Shown here: one piece after another, positions 1 through 12,181 of the stretch
How the letters are laid out: every line of letters begins with the position of its first letter
Numbering within the stretch: the stretch's first letter is position 1
Source: Pelargonium cotyledonis
Taxonomy: Eukaryota > Streptophyta > Magnoliopsida > Geraniales > Geraniaceae
Length of the DNA: 35,615 nt
Assembly (NCBI GenBank): GCA_036897625.1
Contig: JAYMTA010000189.1
Coordinates: forward strand, 1-35,615
Direction of reading: 5' to 3'
Notes under the pieces: model-generated
Databases searched by the model: none
Seen by the model: only the letters and a program-made list of their open reading frames with translations
What the model was told of the DNA's origin: nothing
Translations under genes and position numbers: made by a program

Positions 1-360
1 TTGATATTTTAGTTGGACCTAGTGGCTCGTTTGTGTTGCCTTGCAACCTGGTTTATACGTGCATCTCTCTCTCTCTCACACACACACTGATCGGAACTTA
101 CTTTATATATTAGTCTGACTTAGTGATTTGTATGTGTTATCTTTCTTTCTGGTGTACGCGCATGATCTGTTGTGTTTTTAAAGGTAAGACAATACTGAAA
201 ATCATTTGATTTATTAGTTAGATCTAATGGCTAGTTTGTATTGCCTATTTTTCAGTGTGCGCGGTTTTTTGTGTTGTTAAAAAAGAAAACTCAAATCGAA
301 AATCATGTATTGCCTATAGTGTATGTGCATGACTCGTTGTGTTGTTCAGAAGGATAATGT
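1..360. repeat. Decayed tandem repeat, period about 105 bp
   Basis: Three to four diverged units can be aligned by eye. Each holds a variant of 'ttagt(t/c)(g/a)gacctagtggctcg' followed by a T/G-rich run with 'tgtgttg' and 'gtgc(a/g)'. Units begin near 1, 97, 206 and 302. The array may extend left beyond the window. No coding potential is seen in it. Confidence 0.45.
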
Positions 361-2691
361 TAACATATTATTCTAAAACTACTTGACATGTTAAGTTAGA
401 CCATCCGCTTAAGACATAGTTGAAGTAAAATTTGATGCAATGTATTACCCAAATCAACTTACATTTCATGATGACCAAGTTACTTTGGTTGTTTCCAATC
501 ATGTACAAAAATTGATTTGGTCCCCGACATGACTTGTCTGCCTAATAACTCAACTCCTCTATTATTTATGTGATTTTCCACACCTCCTATTCTAATGGGT
601 AAATTTTTAAAACTAAATTTGTTACCCTAATCTTGTTAATTTTAACTATATCATCATCTCGTATGCCGTACTGTTTTCACAATGAAGACAATTATCAGGT
701 AGTTGTATATTCATGTCATATCGTCCATACTTACCAGTTGTATGTGTATGAAGGGTTAGTTAACTGATAAACTTTTACGTTAAAAAATAAAACTCTCAAA
801 ACATAAGACTTTTAGTTAAATATGTGATTGTTGTCTCAAATGAATACAATGATGCCATACCAGAATATGCGCTTTTAAGGCATGTACAAGTTCCAACTAC
901 CTCCCCTACCATTGATGGTCATTTGGGATTGGACTAACATTATTGTTGTGGAAACAAATTGAACATCAAAATTACAATGTGTACACATTGTTGTTATTGA
1001 GGTTGACATAATAGACCTATCAAGGACCACTTGTAACAAAAGGACCACAAGAGAGGACACACATTATTAAATTTTCTACCAAGCTAGGGTTTTATATTAA
1101 ACACATATCATGAGTAGATATGGTGAATGCTGCTCTATATTAGTAGTACATACAAACCCATACAACCTAGTCCTTTTCAAACATTTTTGGGGAAGAAAAT
1201 TAAATAATTGAGAGGAAACACATACAAACATTAAATTTAATTCCCCACAAAACCCTTAAGAAACAATATACATTAATGGATGGTCTTTTTTATATTTTTC
1301 TTTCATATTAAGGAGGAAAAATTATTAGACCGACACGGAATATCTATCTATTCCATAACTCAATCAACATTTTGTAATAAGAAATAACATATTTTGCAGT
1401 GCACTTGAATATTCTATTTACTGAAATTTATTTTGCTTCCAAATATTTATCTCTGCACTTGTATTTTGTTAGGTTTAGATTCTAATATGTCTGTTGGCTT
1501 GGTGTTTCAGATGGTCAAACATTTAGGGATGGGATTCTGAAGGTTTAAAATAAGTACACTCAATGATTTGTTTGAGTCAACCGAGTCAACTCACCTAACT
1601 CGCCCACATACTTTAATATTTATACAATATGCATCGTAATAGAATTTGACCTGAATGTTTGAACAAATTTGTTTCGAATAATTATTAAACCTCAAATTAA
1701 TGGGTGTAGCAACGGAATTGATTTCAAAAGACGATAAATCGGCTGGCATAAGTAATCCAAAACAAATAGTATAAATTTCAAAAATATACATTATTATCAA
1801 ATTTGACTAACAATGTTCCGATCAATCATTGTATCTAGAAGAAAAATTAGTTTCATGACTTACTAAAACTATAGTCATTAGTGTGAAGATCAACTTTCTA
1901 TTAAAATAAAGCAAAAGAAGTCAATTACATCACGAAAAGCTGTTGGATGGTTTATGAAATTTACTCTAAAGAAATATTTGTCATGAAATTAAAGAACACA
2001 TCACTCTCAAAATAAGGTTGTGACTTTATTTTCTTCTTCCCATGCTTGAGTTGTTGTCTATTGCTCCATAATTGCTTACAAGTTGCAAGGTTAGCTAGAT
2101 GGGATTTTCAAATTTGGTAAAACGACTTCGTTTTTCAACTGTCAGTTGATTTGATAGTTTTCACTACAAAAAAGAAAAATGAGAGTCTCATCAACCCATT
2201 GATTTTGCTCAACACGCTATAAATAGTATTGAGAAAATATCACCGACTTCCCAGAATAGGTTAATGGACCTTATGAAATTAGAAAAAAAGTTCTAAAGAG
2301 TTTCTTAATTTAAATAAAATTTGTAAATTTTTTTGACTTTGCCTCTATTTGCTTGTCTCTGTCTTTGAAAATGCACCATTTGCTCTTAATGGAAAGGTTT
2401 GGTTATTCACGCAAGTCACTGCCTTGTCCATTTTCCAATTATTGATTTTGTGTATCTTGTTAAGCTAAAACATAAGTTTCTTGTAGTTATCCACTTCTTT
2501 AATACCAAGATTAATATGAATTCTTATGATTTAGGCTCTTAAACTATGTTTGACTTTTAACTAATGATGTAACAAAGTAAACCAGTGGTTCAACAAACTA
2601 ATGGGGAGAGATGAAGACTTTCACAGTGAACAAATCTCGAATAAGGATTAGTATGAGTGTGATAAAACGGTTTAAAAGTGCAAACCATAAG

Positions 2692-2707
2692 TGAGCGGAT
2701 CCGCTCA
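2692..2707. repeat. Perfect 16-bp palindrome
   Basis: TGAGCGGATCCGCTCA reads the same on both strands. It is GC-rich in an otherwise AT-rich spacer. No adjacent gene or terminal repeat explains it, and chance remains possible. Confidence 0.5.
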
Positions 2708-3548
2708 GAAACCCCATAATATAAATCGAAAAAAAAGACATAAAATGTGCTATATTAAAAATTTTAGTATGTGATGATCCATAACATAATCACGAGTAAA
2801 TTGTCTATTACAGTGGCTGACACGTGTACTAAAAAATCGCCCAAGTTTTCTTTAATTTCAGGGCTTAAACCAAACTAATCGATCAACGAACACGATTCAA
2901 AGTCCAAAATTGTCACCTCTATTTTGGACAAAATTATGGTACAGGGTATAGTGGGACATGACAACGATGGGTTTGGCAACCTAAATTTCTGAAGTCTATA
3001 TATTTGGAGGAGTAATCTTAGTATTGGGGCAGACCTAACATTTGAGCCCCATTAAGAAGCTGGACCAGAGGTTTAAGAGTATTCTGAAAATATGGACACT
3101 AAATTATAGGACATATGGGGCCTAGAAAAAAAAAAGCATGTTGATGCCACAAAAATTGATTTTATGGTAGGGTAAGGGCCTAAATGGTTGTACCTTTGTG
3201 GGAACAAAACACAGAAAGGATAATTGATCCTCAGTCCTAGAATAGAAACCATAATAAATTAACTGAACTGAACTGAATCAAATTTGAGTAACCTCAATTA
3301 CTATGTCCAATGAGTGTTTTAGACATCAAAACTAATGGCTCGATTCGGTGAAAACCATACCCGAAATTGGTAAAGCTCCTTCCCTGTGAATAGTTCCAAA
3401 AATGCTAGTAATTTTTAGTTTCTAGTTGTGATCATTTACCTTGTAATGCTCTATGATGGTGTGTCACTGTACAAATGCAAGTATAGTCCTCCAAAAGTTT
3501 GTGTATGAGAACTAAGTAGAGCCACAGTTGAGGAGTTCTGATATGTTA

Positions 3549-6500
3549 TCAACATTGTTTCGCTTCTCTTCCGTCTTCTCCAAAGTTTTTCAGTGTCTGT
3601 CCAATTTTGTAGTGTTCGTCTCTGATTGAATCGTGCAGCTTAATCACCAGAGCACAGATCATCTTTCCACAAAATAATAAGAAACCGAAAGCAAGCCAGA
3701 TCAACCAGGCATATCGGTAGACAGCTGAGTTGACTGATAGGGGATACCCAAACATGGGGAATATGCATCTGGCAAACACGTGCGGGACACACAGAGCTAT
3801 CAACAATTTTTCCATGATGGGAAACACAATCTCACACAGCACCCAGAGGGCACTTAGGTTGAAGAAGTCATCGCTGAACACTCTCTCAAGATTCACCCGC
3901 CAACTTCTGTCCACAAAGAGCTCCATTGTATCTGCCATTATCTGCGACCAAATAAAATTACATTCAGATGGGCAATGCAAGTCTTTTGTTTGAAACAATA
4001 TCTACCACAATACCAATATTGTAACTCAGAAATATGTGGACCCAGTGGAGTTCTTTTTAGTGGTTAGAACTTAGAACAAAAAGTGATAACAGTTTCACAG
4101 GGTTCGCAGTTCTTTAGTTTCATAAGAATCTAGTAAAGTTAAATTGATGCAAAGCAAACTGGGAGTCTCACTCACATGCAGAAGGACCATGATCAATTAT
4201 TGTAGTAATTTAAAATGACTAATCTTAAAGCAAACATCATGACAATAAAAGTACCCACCAGCACAGACCAAATGGTAAGAAGTACCCATCCAATCAGCAG
4301 GTCCTCTAATAACAATACCAAAACTGGGGTTTCATCCAAAGACACCCGTATTGGCACAATCACGGTAAGGTCAAACAGCAAACCACTCAATACTGGAATG
4401 ACAAAAACCTGAAAAGTGAATATATATTTAAAATAGTGCAGTTAGTCTAATGTACAGAACATATGATAATTGAAACAGGGAAGAAAACAATAATTACATG
4501 CCTACCAATATTGACAACGGAGCAGAACTCTTGAGGACAATGCCACCCCACTTCCTTAACTGTTTTAAGAGAGTCCCAATTCTTCTTGTCTGGACATGTT
4601 CAACGGCATACCGAGCTCCCATTACAACAGCCTCAATAATACAGCTTCCAATGAGTAAAGCATCTATATCTGGAAGAGAGAGAGAGCATATTAAGTTTTA
4701 CATTTCTAAAGGATAAAATAATGTGAATATAATGGTAGAGATAATCACCATCTAAATCGCTTCCATTTGTTAGTGGAAAGCGAGAGATGAATTCTGAAAT
4801 GGGACGCCCGAGAAGAAATAGTGAAGCTATGATGATTGTATTAAAAAGAAGGGCAGTAATCAACGCCAGCACAAGCAACAGCAGAATGCGAAATGAAAAC
4901 CTAAAAAAACAGGAGTTCAAGATGCTAGTATCAAATGGCCGTACAAGGAATTATAATAAGTTAAAATTCAATCATCTAAAATAGGCAAAAATCAATTACA
5001 TCATGTTTAAATTTTATAGTCTAATCCCCTTCAGTTTGTTTAAGATCCACATTTTTCCAAATCTATTTTCAGTTTTTAAGCCTTCATGCGCACCATGGTA
5101 AAGACATAACGATAGATTAATAAAGAATAAAAATAAAACTCCACCAATTGTCCAACCATGTCTTGAGAGCTCAACATACCTAGTCTTACAACCGATGGGA
5201 AAGAAAGGAACCCTCAAAAGTAAGATCTCATCATGCAATAAATAATAAAGGAGACAATATTAGATAGGGCAGAGTGGAGGAAGAGAATGTGAGTATAAGA
5301 TCCTAAAGAGTTTTGCAAAAGGATTCATGGATCCAACCCCGAAATTTTTTTAGAATATTGCTTGCTTAGTTACTGTTGTTGATATCTAACAGATCATAAT
5401 TAAAATTGGAATAATGACGTGTACACTTGCCGCTGAGCACCCACTCCACAGGCCCAACTAACTATATTGTATTCAGCTCTAACAGAAAAGTATGTATGCA
5501 ATAGTGAATCTAATGCAAATCTCAAGCCAAATATCAAGGTCTCAATGAACTTTAACATGGAACCATCATACAAAACCAGTGTACCTGAAAGCTCAAAACA
5601 AGACACACAAGAGAATACAACAAATTTTCGTGACAAGGATCATAATTTTTTCTCCCTGCATGCTCATGCTCACGACGACATGGGCCCAGATCAAAACTCA
5701 TCTTTCTCTTACATAATTTAAGAAGTTTAGAAGGATCAGAGCGTTCAAGGAATTTTAGAAGTTTGCCACCTATGTTGCTTAAAAGTAAAAGAGCACAAGA
5801 AAGATATAGCATTTCCAACATGTTATAATTTAGATGCTATAATATAGTACAACTATCAATGATTACTTACTGATAATCCTTTTTTTCATCACTGTTATCT
5901 TCTGCAACATCAGCATCGGCCAGTGCACATGTTTGCACAATTGAACCTTCAACAATAGCAAGAACTAGTAGAACTGGATAATGTGGTCTATGCTGCCTAA
6001 CTGGCTCCACTATTCCATTTGCCTGAATGCCATGACCCTCTGGTTTAGCTAGTAAGAACTCATTTAAACCAAGTACTGAACCCACGACAGTTAACCACGT
6101 GTGTATAAGTGCTTTCATCGTCGTTGATGGATAGAACAACCTAGCTAGACAGGGTAATCCAAAATGAAAAATTAGCCTATCCACCGCATTGGCAGCAAAA
6201 GATTCACTTCTTGATGTACTGCATAACAGGTGCACATCAGTTTGTTAATAACAGGTGGAATTAAAAATGTAAGAAGGGTGTATGCCAAAAAATGAAAACT
6301 ATGGATGATTGAAGGTGTTCATCTTTGAAGACTTACCTTAAAAATAGTGGGAACATGGATGGTTCACAATATGCAGCTAACTTGATAGGTAAAAATACTA
6401 GAAGAACCATCAAGCTTCCATGAATAGCAAGAAACAATAGAATGTGGCAAAAATGCTGGTGCATGGCACCCTTCCTCCATTCACGAATCAGAAGTTTAGG

Positions 6501-9500
6501 ATTAGCTACATCCGGAAGGAAGGAGAGAACTCTGTTATGCAGCACCTTCCAGAAGCATAAGCAGAATTGTCAATAAATTTCCCAAACTTGAATGATTAAT
6601 GAGACAATGAAATACTTTGACCTGATAAAATAGGAGAACTCATACCACTTGAAGAAGGTCCACATGGAGAAAAACATACAGCAAGTAGAAAATTCCAACG
6701 ATCCAGTGAAGCACCAAAAATATAAAAGGAAGATTGATAAAGAATTCAACCTGGAGAGAAAATCCCCCTCCAAAAATCCTTGGAGTGCAGACATTTAGCC
6801 ACAGGCCGCACATCAAAGGAAATATACCAACTTTGATCCCAAATATCAAAGAAATTTTGAGTATGGTCAAATAATGCCTTTTCACTGCAGTTAAAATTTG
6901 CCAAAGAAGAGCAACAAATGTCCATAAAGCAGAGAAAATAGCATATGCCTTTGATACAATAGCATTGTGAATTCGCTTCCATGTGGAAGGCCTACTTGCA
7001 TAATGAGGCAAGTATAAAATTGCAAGGCGAAACAAGATAAGTGACAGTATAGCAATGTATCCAACGAGAATAGTATTACCATCTGACAGTTCAAATATTC
7101 CATCCATTTCATTTTTTATCTGGTTTGCTGAAAATTGTGCACTTAATCCAGTTTCGAGTGCAATTTTGCCTGTATGGAATATCTCTGTCACCAGTTCAGA
7201 GACCTGGCCAGAAATATTCAGTCCATCAGTTCCAGATGACAAAGGTTCAACAGAAGTATATGCATTTTCAAATGTAACTAATGGAGCAGCTGACCCCAAC
7301 AGATGAAGAGATACAATTCGCCCTATGCAAAAAGGTACAAAGACCAGGCAACCAATGAAAACCATATTTATGGAAAGAACCTGCAAGAGAACTGTAATTA
7401 ATTTGCAAATTTGACAATTAAAACCCATATTTATACGAGTTTCTAAAGTTTCCATAAGCTATTAATAATATGAATTCAGAAACATAAACACAATAAATAC
7501 ATTAACTAAAGGGGATGTTTACAGTTTCATACCCTTTGAGGAAGACCTACATCTCATTTTAAAGATTAAGAATTCAATTGCAAACTTGCAATGGAATTAA
7601 CTACTCTCTCCATCCCAAATGAAGAGTCCACTTCCTCAAAAAAAATTGTCCCAAGATAAGTTTAAACTTTATTTTTAGTAAACTAGTTATGCATGAACCA
7701 CCAATAAGATCCATAAGATAAGTTAGTTAGAACTGGTTGAGTTTGTTTCAACAAAGCCATGTAGGAGCACATGAGAAAAAGTTAAGCACTAATAAAATTA
7801 TCCTTAATTTTTGCAACAAAAAAAAAAAGGAAAAAAAGAAGAGTAAGTGGACACTCATTTTGTGACGGATGGAGTATTAAATTTTAAACCAGTCATTCCC
7901 ATACATTAGATGTAAGTACTAGACAATAAAACAAACAATTATCAGGTGCATATGTGTTGTTCTCATCATGTTTTATTTCTCACCGCATTGTCTCAGTTTT
8001 ATAGAGAAGTTTTAGATGGAGATAGGCATGTTAATTAGAAATTATAATCTACAGAATTGATAAAGGCCAACCATAAAAATACATTCCACAGAGTTGGCAT
8101 AACTAATCTGACTCCTTTCATCGCATTCACAAATTTTATATTACATGTCTCTCAAAACTGAAGTGTTTGACAAACATGACCAGAAAAATGAGAAACCATA
8201 ACCATTAGTTTACAAGAGAAACTCATTATATGCAAAAACCAAAATCCCCACTGAATTAAAGTTTTAAGAACTAAAGCTTGCTTCCATATTAAATATAACT
8301 TAGAAGGTCAAAGGTAAAAAAGTCAGAATAATCATAAAATAAGACAGACTTAACAAAATAACTAGGAACATAAAAGAAGAAATTGAACAATGAGAACTCA
8401 CAACAAGTGCAAGACGAGAAGCTAAGCTGGCTAAGCTGACAAGGATGAAGCTAACACCATTTCTGTTATCATCAATTCTCTCCAACTCCTGTCCTATCCT
8501 CCTCAACAGCCTTAAAGGCACAAAAGTAATCCTAAAACACACGGCCACAAGAGAGAGGATAGCTATTCCAGAGCACAGTCCGAGGCCAAGAAAACTACCT
8601 TCCATAACCTTTGATACAGATAAGTAACTCAGTAATACTCTCCTGGCTTCACCAAAACTCCTCCCAAATGAAAGCTCCAAAAGGCAGAATGTAGTGCATG
8701 TGACTAACATGAAAAGAAAGTAACAATAAGCCAAGAGCTGGAAAGCTTGTAACACACGGAATGCCCATAATGCAGTCCCAATTACAAACTCCCTGGGAGA
8801 AAGCCTAGCTGGAGTGTTCTCTGCATAGAGAGGGACAAACGAAATAGCTTGTTTGCAGACCTGAAATGATACGTACATATCATAATAGGAACATTGTCAA
8901 TAAAGTTGAAGTAAGCTATAGAAACTGATTGCTGAAGACCTACAGCAGCTTCAGTGAAGATTGAGTCATACATTTCACATCAGATTCTCTGTGTACACGA
9001 ACAGCTCTGCTTCATTTTAAAATTAAATAACTAAACCGTTCCACCACAAATGCAATCAACATCATACAGAACTATACAATAAAATCAAAATCTCAACAAC
9101 ACTGAGACTTAAACCCCACACCAAAACCTCAAGAAACAATTTCAAAGTTTCAAATCGCAACTACAAGTTCGAACTACACAGAGCAGAGCAAGAAACACGA
9201 GGAGGTGGCGAAGAGAAGTACCTCGCAGTGCGAAATCTTGCGAAGATAGAGCCAGGTAAGAAGACAGTCCTGGTGCACAAACTTGATAGTGCCGCGACAA
9301 GCGCATGGATAACGGAGAGGGTTGTCGGAGTCGCCGGGGCCATGGCAAAACCTGCAGATGACATCCTCGTCTTCGTACTGCCAGTCGCCAGAGATTTCTC
9401 CGTCGGAGGACAAAGTGGAAGAAGACGTCGAGCGAGAATGCTCTGGGCGGAGATTAGTCACAATGCCGTCTCCCTCTGTTACTGCTGCTGGTTCCTCCAC

Positions 9501-9509
9501 TACTTCCAT
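3549..9509 (-). CDS. SUD1-like: SUD1/DOA10-type membrane RING-CH E3 ubiquitin ligase, intact copy A
   Basis: Predicted ER-membrane E3 ligase for ER-associated degradation (family: plant SUD1/CER9, yeast Doa10, animal MARCH6/TEB4). Coding exons in transcript order: 9509-9222, 8860-8402, 7380-6646, 6545-6337, 6218-5871, 4900-4749, 4669-4506, 4408-4259, 3941-3549. All junctions are GT-AG and the phases close, giving 965 aa, or 976 with the candidate micro-exon 5212-5180. The RING-CH (C4HC3) ligands are C52, C55, C69, C71, H79, C82, C95 and C98; an intron falls just before the last CxxC half. About 13 hydrophobic segments follow, including the conserved TEB4-Doa10 stretch with FPLMCGLWLNVC in exon 3 and ALCVPHVFARCIFP near the C-terminus. 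The ATG at 9509 is the first Met of the conserved frame. Arabidopsis SUD1, from memory, is about 1100 aa; this copy lacks the charged loop between exons 2 and 3, so it may belong to the shorter DOA10B-like branch (At4g32670 type). Function is inferred from family. Confidence 0.86.
5180..5212 (-). other. Candidate 33-nt coding micro-exon in intron 5 of copy A
   Basis: The segment is bounded by an AG acceptor and a strong donor (ACTAG followed by GTATGT on the minus strand). It is exactly 33 nt and keeps the phase-2 frame between the exons ending at 5871 and starting at 4900. It would add VPFFPIGCKTR just before the FSFRILLLL membrane segment. The same element, with the same splice sites and open frame, occurs in copy B at 12149-12181. 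Transcript data are needed to confirm it. Confidence 0.5.
7604..7874. mobile_element. Stowaway-type MITE in intron 2 of copy A
   Basis: A 271-bp non-coding element has terminal inverted repeats of about 30 bp. The left end reads CTCTCTCCATCCCAAATGAA and the right end, on the opposite strand, CTCCATCCGTCACAAAATGA; both continue into GTCCACTT. It is flanked by TA on both sides (7602-7603 and 7875-7876), the usual Stowaway (Tc1/mariner-derived) target duplication. The terminal sequence matches the plant Stowaway consensus CTCCCTCCGT. A decayed half-copy sits at the same place in copy B. Confidence 0.85.
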
Positions 9510-9694
9510 GGCCGCCAGAGGAACGGCCGGACCGCCGGAGCCTAGGGTTCTGGTACCGGTAGGAGAGGAGGAGGTGTAGTGAGGTTGCGTGGTGTGGTGT
9601 GCAGGGCAGAGGAGGAGGGAGGAGGGAGAGTGAAAGAGGTGTCAGTGTCACGCGACTCACGCGAACTGGCTGATTTGTCGTGATGTGTGCGTCA

Positions 9695-9714
9695 CATATA
9701 TAGGTGGACGTCAT
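9695..9714 (-). promoter_or_regulatory. Core promoter of copy A: TATA box with adjacent ACGT element
   Basis: On the minus strand, CTATATATG (9703-9695) lies about 190 bp upstream of the ATG at 9509. It is preceded by TGACGTCC (9714-9707), an ACGT-core element of the kind bound by bZIP factors. Together they form a plausible core promoter with a 5' leader of about 150 nt. This block is missing from the equivalent position of copy B. Confidence 0.55.
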
Positions 9715-9772
9715 TTACGGTTTTGAATCTTTTGGTTGTACAGTCAGGAGGAGGGAACACAATTGCTAATGT

Positions 9773-10068
9773 GTGATGAATTGCTCCACCAAATTATGGG
9801 AGAAACACATACGGACGGATCGTCTCGTCAAAAATTATGAATCCGCCGTGTTGATCTGTTTCTACTTGTTCACTTGGGTGAGTGCCTAAAATATTTAATG
9901 AGGTTTCATAAATTCATTAGCTTCACTTGCCATAAGCAATACAAAGGTAGAAGTTAATTCTGTGTAATAATGTTTGAATAAAATTCTCCTCTCCGAATAG
10001 GAGACTATTTCCCGCAGTCATTTTATTTGAATCTCGTACATTTAGCTGGGAATATTCACAATATAAAG
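9773..10068. other. Unique spacer between the two duplicated blocks
   Basis: About 0.3 kb that does not align by eye with the flanks of either copy. It separates the promoter side of copy A from the 3' side of copy B. No gene or repeat is seen. Confidence 0.5.
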
Positions 10069-12148
10069 CTCTATGATGGTATCACTGTACGTATTTACAG
10101 AAAGTAACAGCACCAGACGCTTATAGCACAAAAAATGCAAGCTAATGTCAATAGTTTTTGTATACACGAACTAACAGGTCAACTTTGTTTAGCGTCTTCT
10201 CCAAAGTTTTTGAGCGTCCGACCAATTTTGTATTGTTCGTCTCTAATTGAATCATGCAGCTTAATCACCAGAGCACAGATCATCTTTGCACAAAACAATA
10301 AGAAACAGAAACCAAGCCAGCTCAACCAAGCAAATCAATAGACAGCTGAGTTCACTGATAGAGGATACCCGAGCAAGGGGAATATGCATCTGGCAAACAC
10401 GTGCGGGACACATAGAGCTGTTAACAATCTTCCCATGACGGGAAATGCAATCTCCCGTAGCATCCAGAGGGCGCTTAGTTGGAAGAAATTCCCATGTAGC
10501 ACTCTTTCAACATTCATCCGCCAAGTTCTATCCACGAAGAGCTCCTTGTCATCTGCCATTACCTGCGACCACAGTGCAAGTCCTTTGTTTGAAACAACAT
10601 CTCTATCACGATACCGATATTTTAACTGGAAATATGTGGACCTAGTTTCAACTTCACAGAATTCACAGTTCCTTAGTTTCATAAGAATCTAGTAAAGGTA
10701 TACTCATGCAAAGCAAACTGAGAGTTGCACTCACTCGCAGAAGGACCGTGATCAATTATTGTAGTAATTGAAAATGACTAATCTTAAAGCATACATGATG
10801 AAGATAAGAGTACCCACCGGCGAGAAACAAATGGTAAGAAGTAACCATCCAATCAGCAGGTCTTCATATAACAGTGTGAAAACTGGGCTTTCATCCAAAG
10901 GCACTCGTATTGGCACAATCAGAGTAAGATCAAACAGCAGACCACTCAATACCGGAATGACAAAGATCTGAAAAGTGAATATATGCATACATTTACATAT
11001 TTATATATATTATTGCAGTTTTGCCTGAAATGTAAAGAAATGGCATAGAAAATATGATAAATAAAGAGAGGAAGGAAGAAAAAAAAAACTAATTGCCTAC
11101 CAATATTGACAACGGAACAAAACTCTTGAGGACAGTGCCACCCCACTTCCTCGACTGTTTTAAAAGAGTCCCAAATTCTCTTAACTGGACATGATCTATG
11201 GCATACTGAGCTCCTTTTAGAGCCCCCACAGTAATGCAGCTTCCAAAGATTAATGCGTCTATATCTGGAACACACACAAATACATACATAGAGACAGAGG
11301 GAGAATATTAAGTTTAACAATTCACTAGGATAAAATAAGTTTAACAGTACAGATGAATCACCATCTATTTCGCTTGGAGGAAATATTGGAAGGCGAGAAA
11401 TGGCTTCTGAAGTGGGACGTCCAAGAATAATTGGTAAAGCTATGATGATCGAATTAAAAAGAAGTGCAGTAGTCCATGACAGCACAACCAACAGCAGAAT
11501 GCGAACTGAAAACCTAAATCAGCAAAAATTGGGATACTAGTATCAAATAGTCGTACTAGGAATTATAACAAGTTAAAACTGGATCATCTAAAATTGGTAA
11601 GATTCAATAAGATCATGCTTACACTATCTAGTTTATGTCCCTTCAATTCTCTATTATTCCAAGTGTATTTTCAAATTACACCTTCATGCGCATCATGATT
11701 AGCAGTTTAAACTTTATTTCAGAACAAGAATTGAAGCTATCTATTCTATTTCTATTGAGTGCTTCAAACAAAAGATGTTAAAACAAAAAAATTCTGAGAA
11801 GAATAGTTTCTAGGCCATCTCACTGGTGGCACATGTGACAGTAACATAATCTAACATAATAGGTACCACACATGTTCCACTAAATATTGGTAATACAAAC
11901 GCTTATCAAAAATAAAAAAAATTGGTAATACAAACAAAACAGTCTATCATTCGTTATTGCAGCATTGTTATATGGTTTAATCATAGTAATAAGCTAAATA
12001 TATCAAAGTAGTTGAACAGCAAGATGGTTAATTTGCTGTGTTGGCAGAGATTAACAACTTTAAGCCAGAGTACATATTAAAGACTAGGGGATAGGACATG
12101 AAACCATCTCTAGCAACTGTCCAACCATGTCTCAAGAGCTCAACATAC

Positions 12149-12181
12149 CTAGTCTTGCAACCATCGGGAAAGAAAGGAACC
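12149..12181 (-). other. Copy B counterpart of the candidate micro-exon
   Basis: 33 nt with the same AG acceptor and AG/GTATGT donor as the element in copy A, reading VPFFPDGCKTR in the equivalent frame. Its conservation supports exon status only weakly, because flanking intron sequence is also similar between the two copies. Confidence 0.45.

Larger units (their letters stand above)
1..3548. other. Intergenic AT-rich spacer, no gene recognised
   Basis: Only short random open frames occur on either strand and none resembles a known protein or carries plausible splice structure. The stretch holds a decayed tandem repeat at its left end, a small CT/CA microsatellite (about 66-88) and one perfect 16-bp palindrome (2692-2707). 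The right end, from about 3448, belongs to the duplicated block and is the 3' flank of SUD1-like copy A. Confidence 0.7.

Noticed and set aside
4193-4258. In-frame stop (after NYYNN) downstream of the eighth exon of copy A, also present in copy B, first read as a shared nonsense lesion
   Set aside because: A phase-0 GT donor (GTGGGT) at 4258 (10817 in copy B) ends the exon earlier. Joining to 3941 (10562) restores the family spacing of exactly 20 residues across the junction, so the stop is intronic.
9228-9579. Plus-strand open frames opposite exon 1 of copy A, and similar ones opposite copy B
   Set aside because: They are antisense shadows of the GC-rich RING-CH exon with no independent homology.
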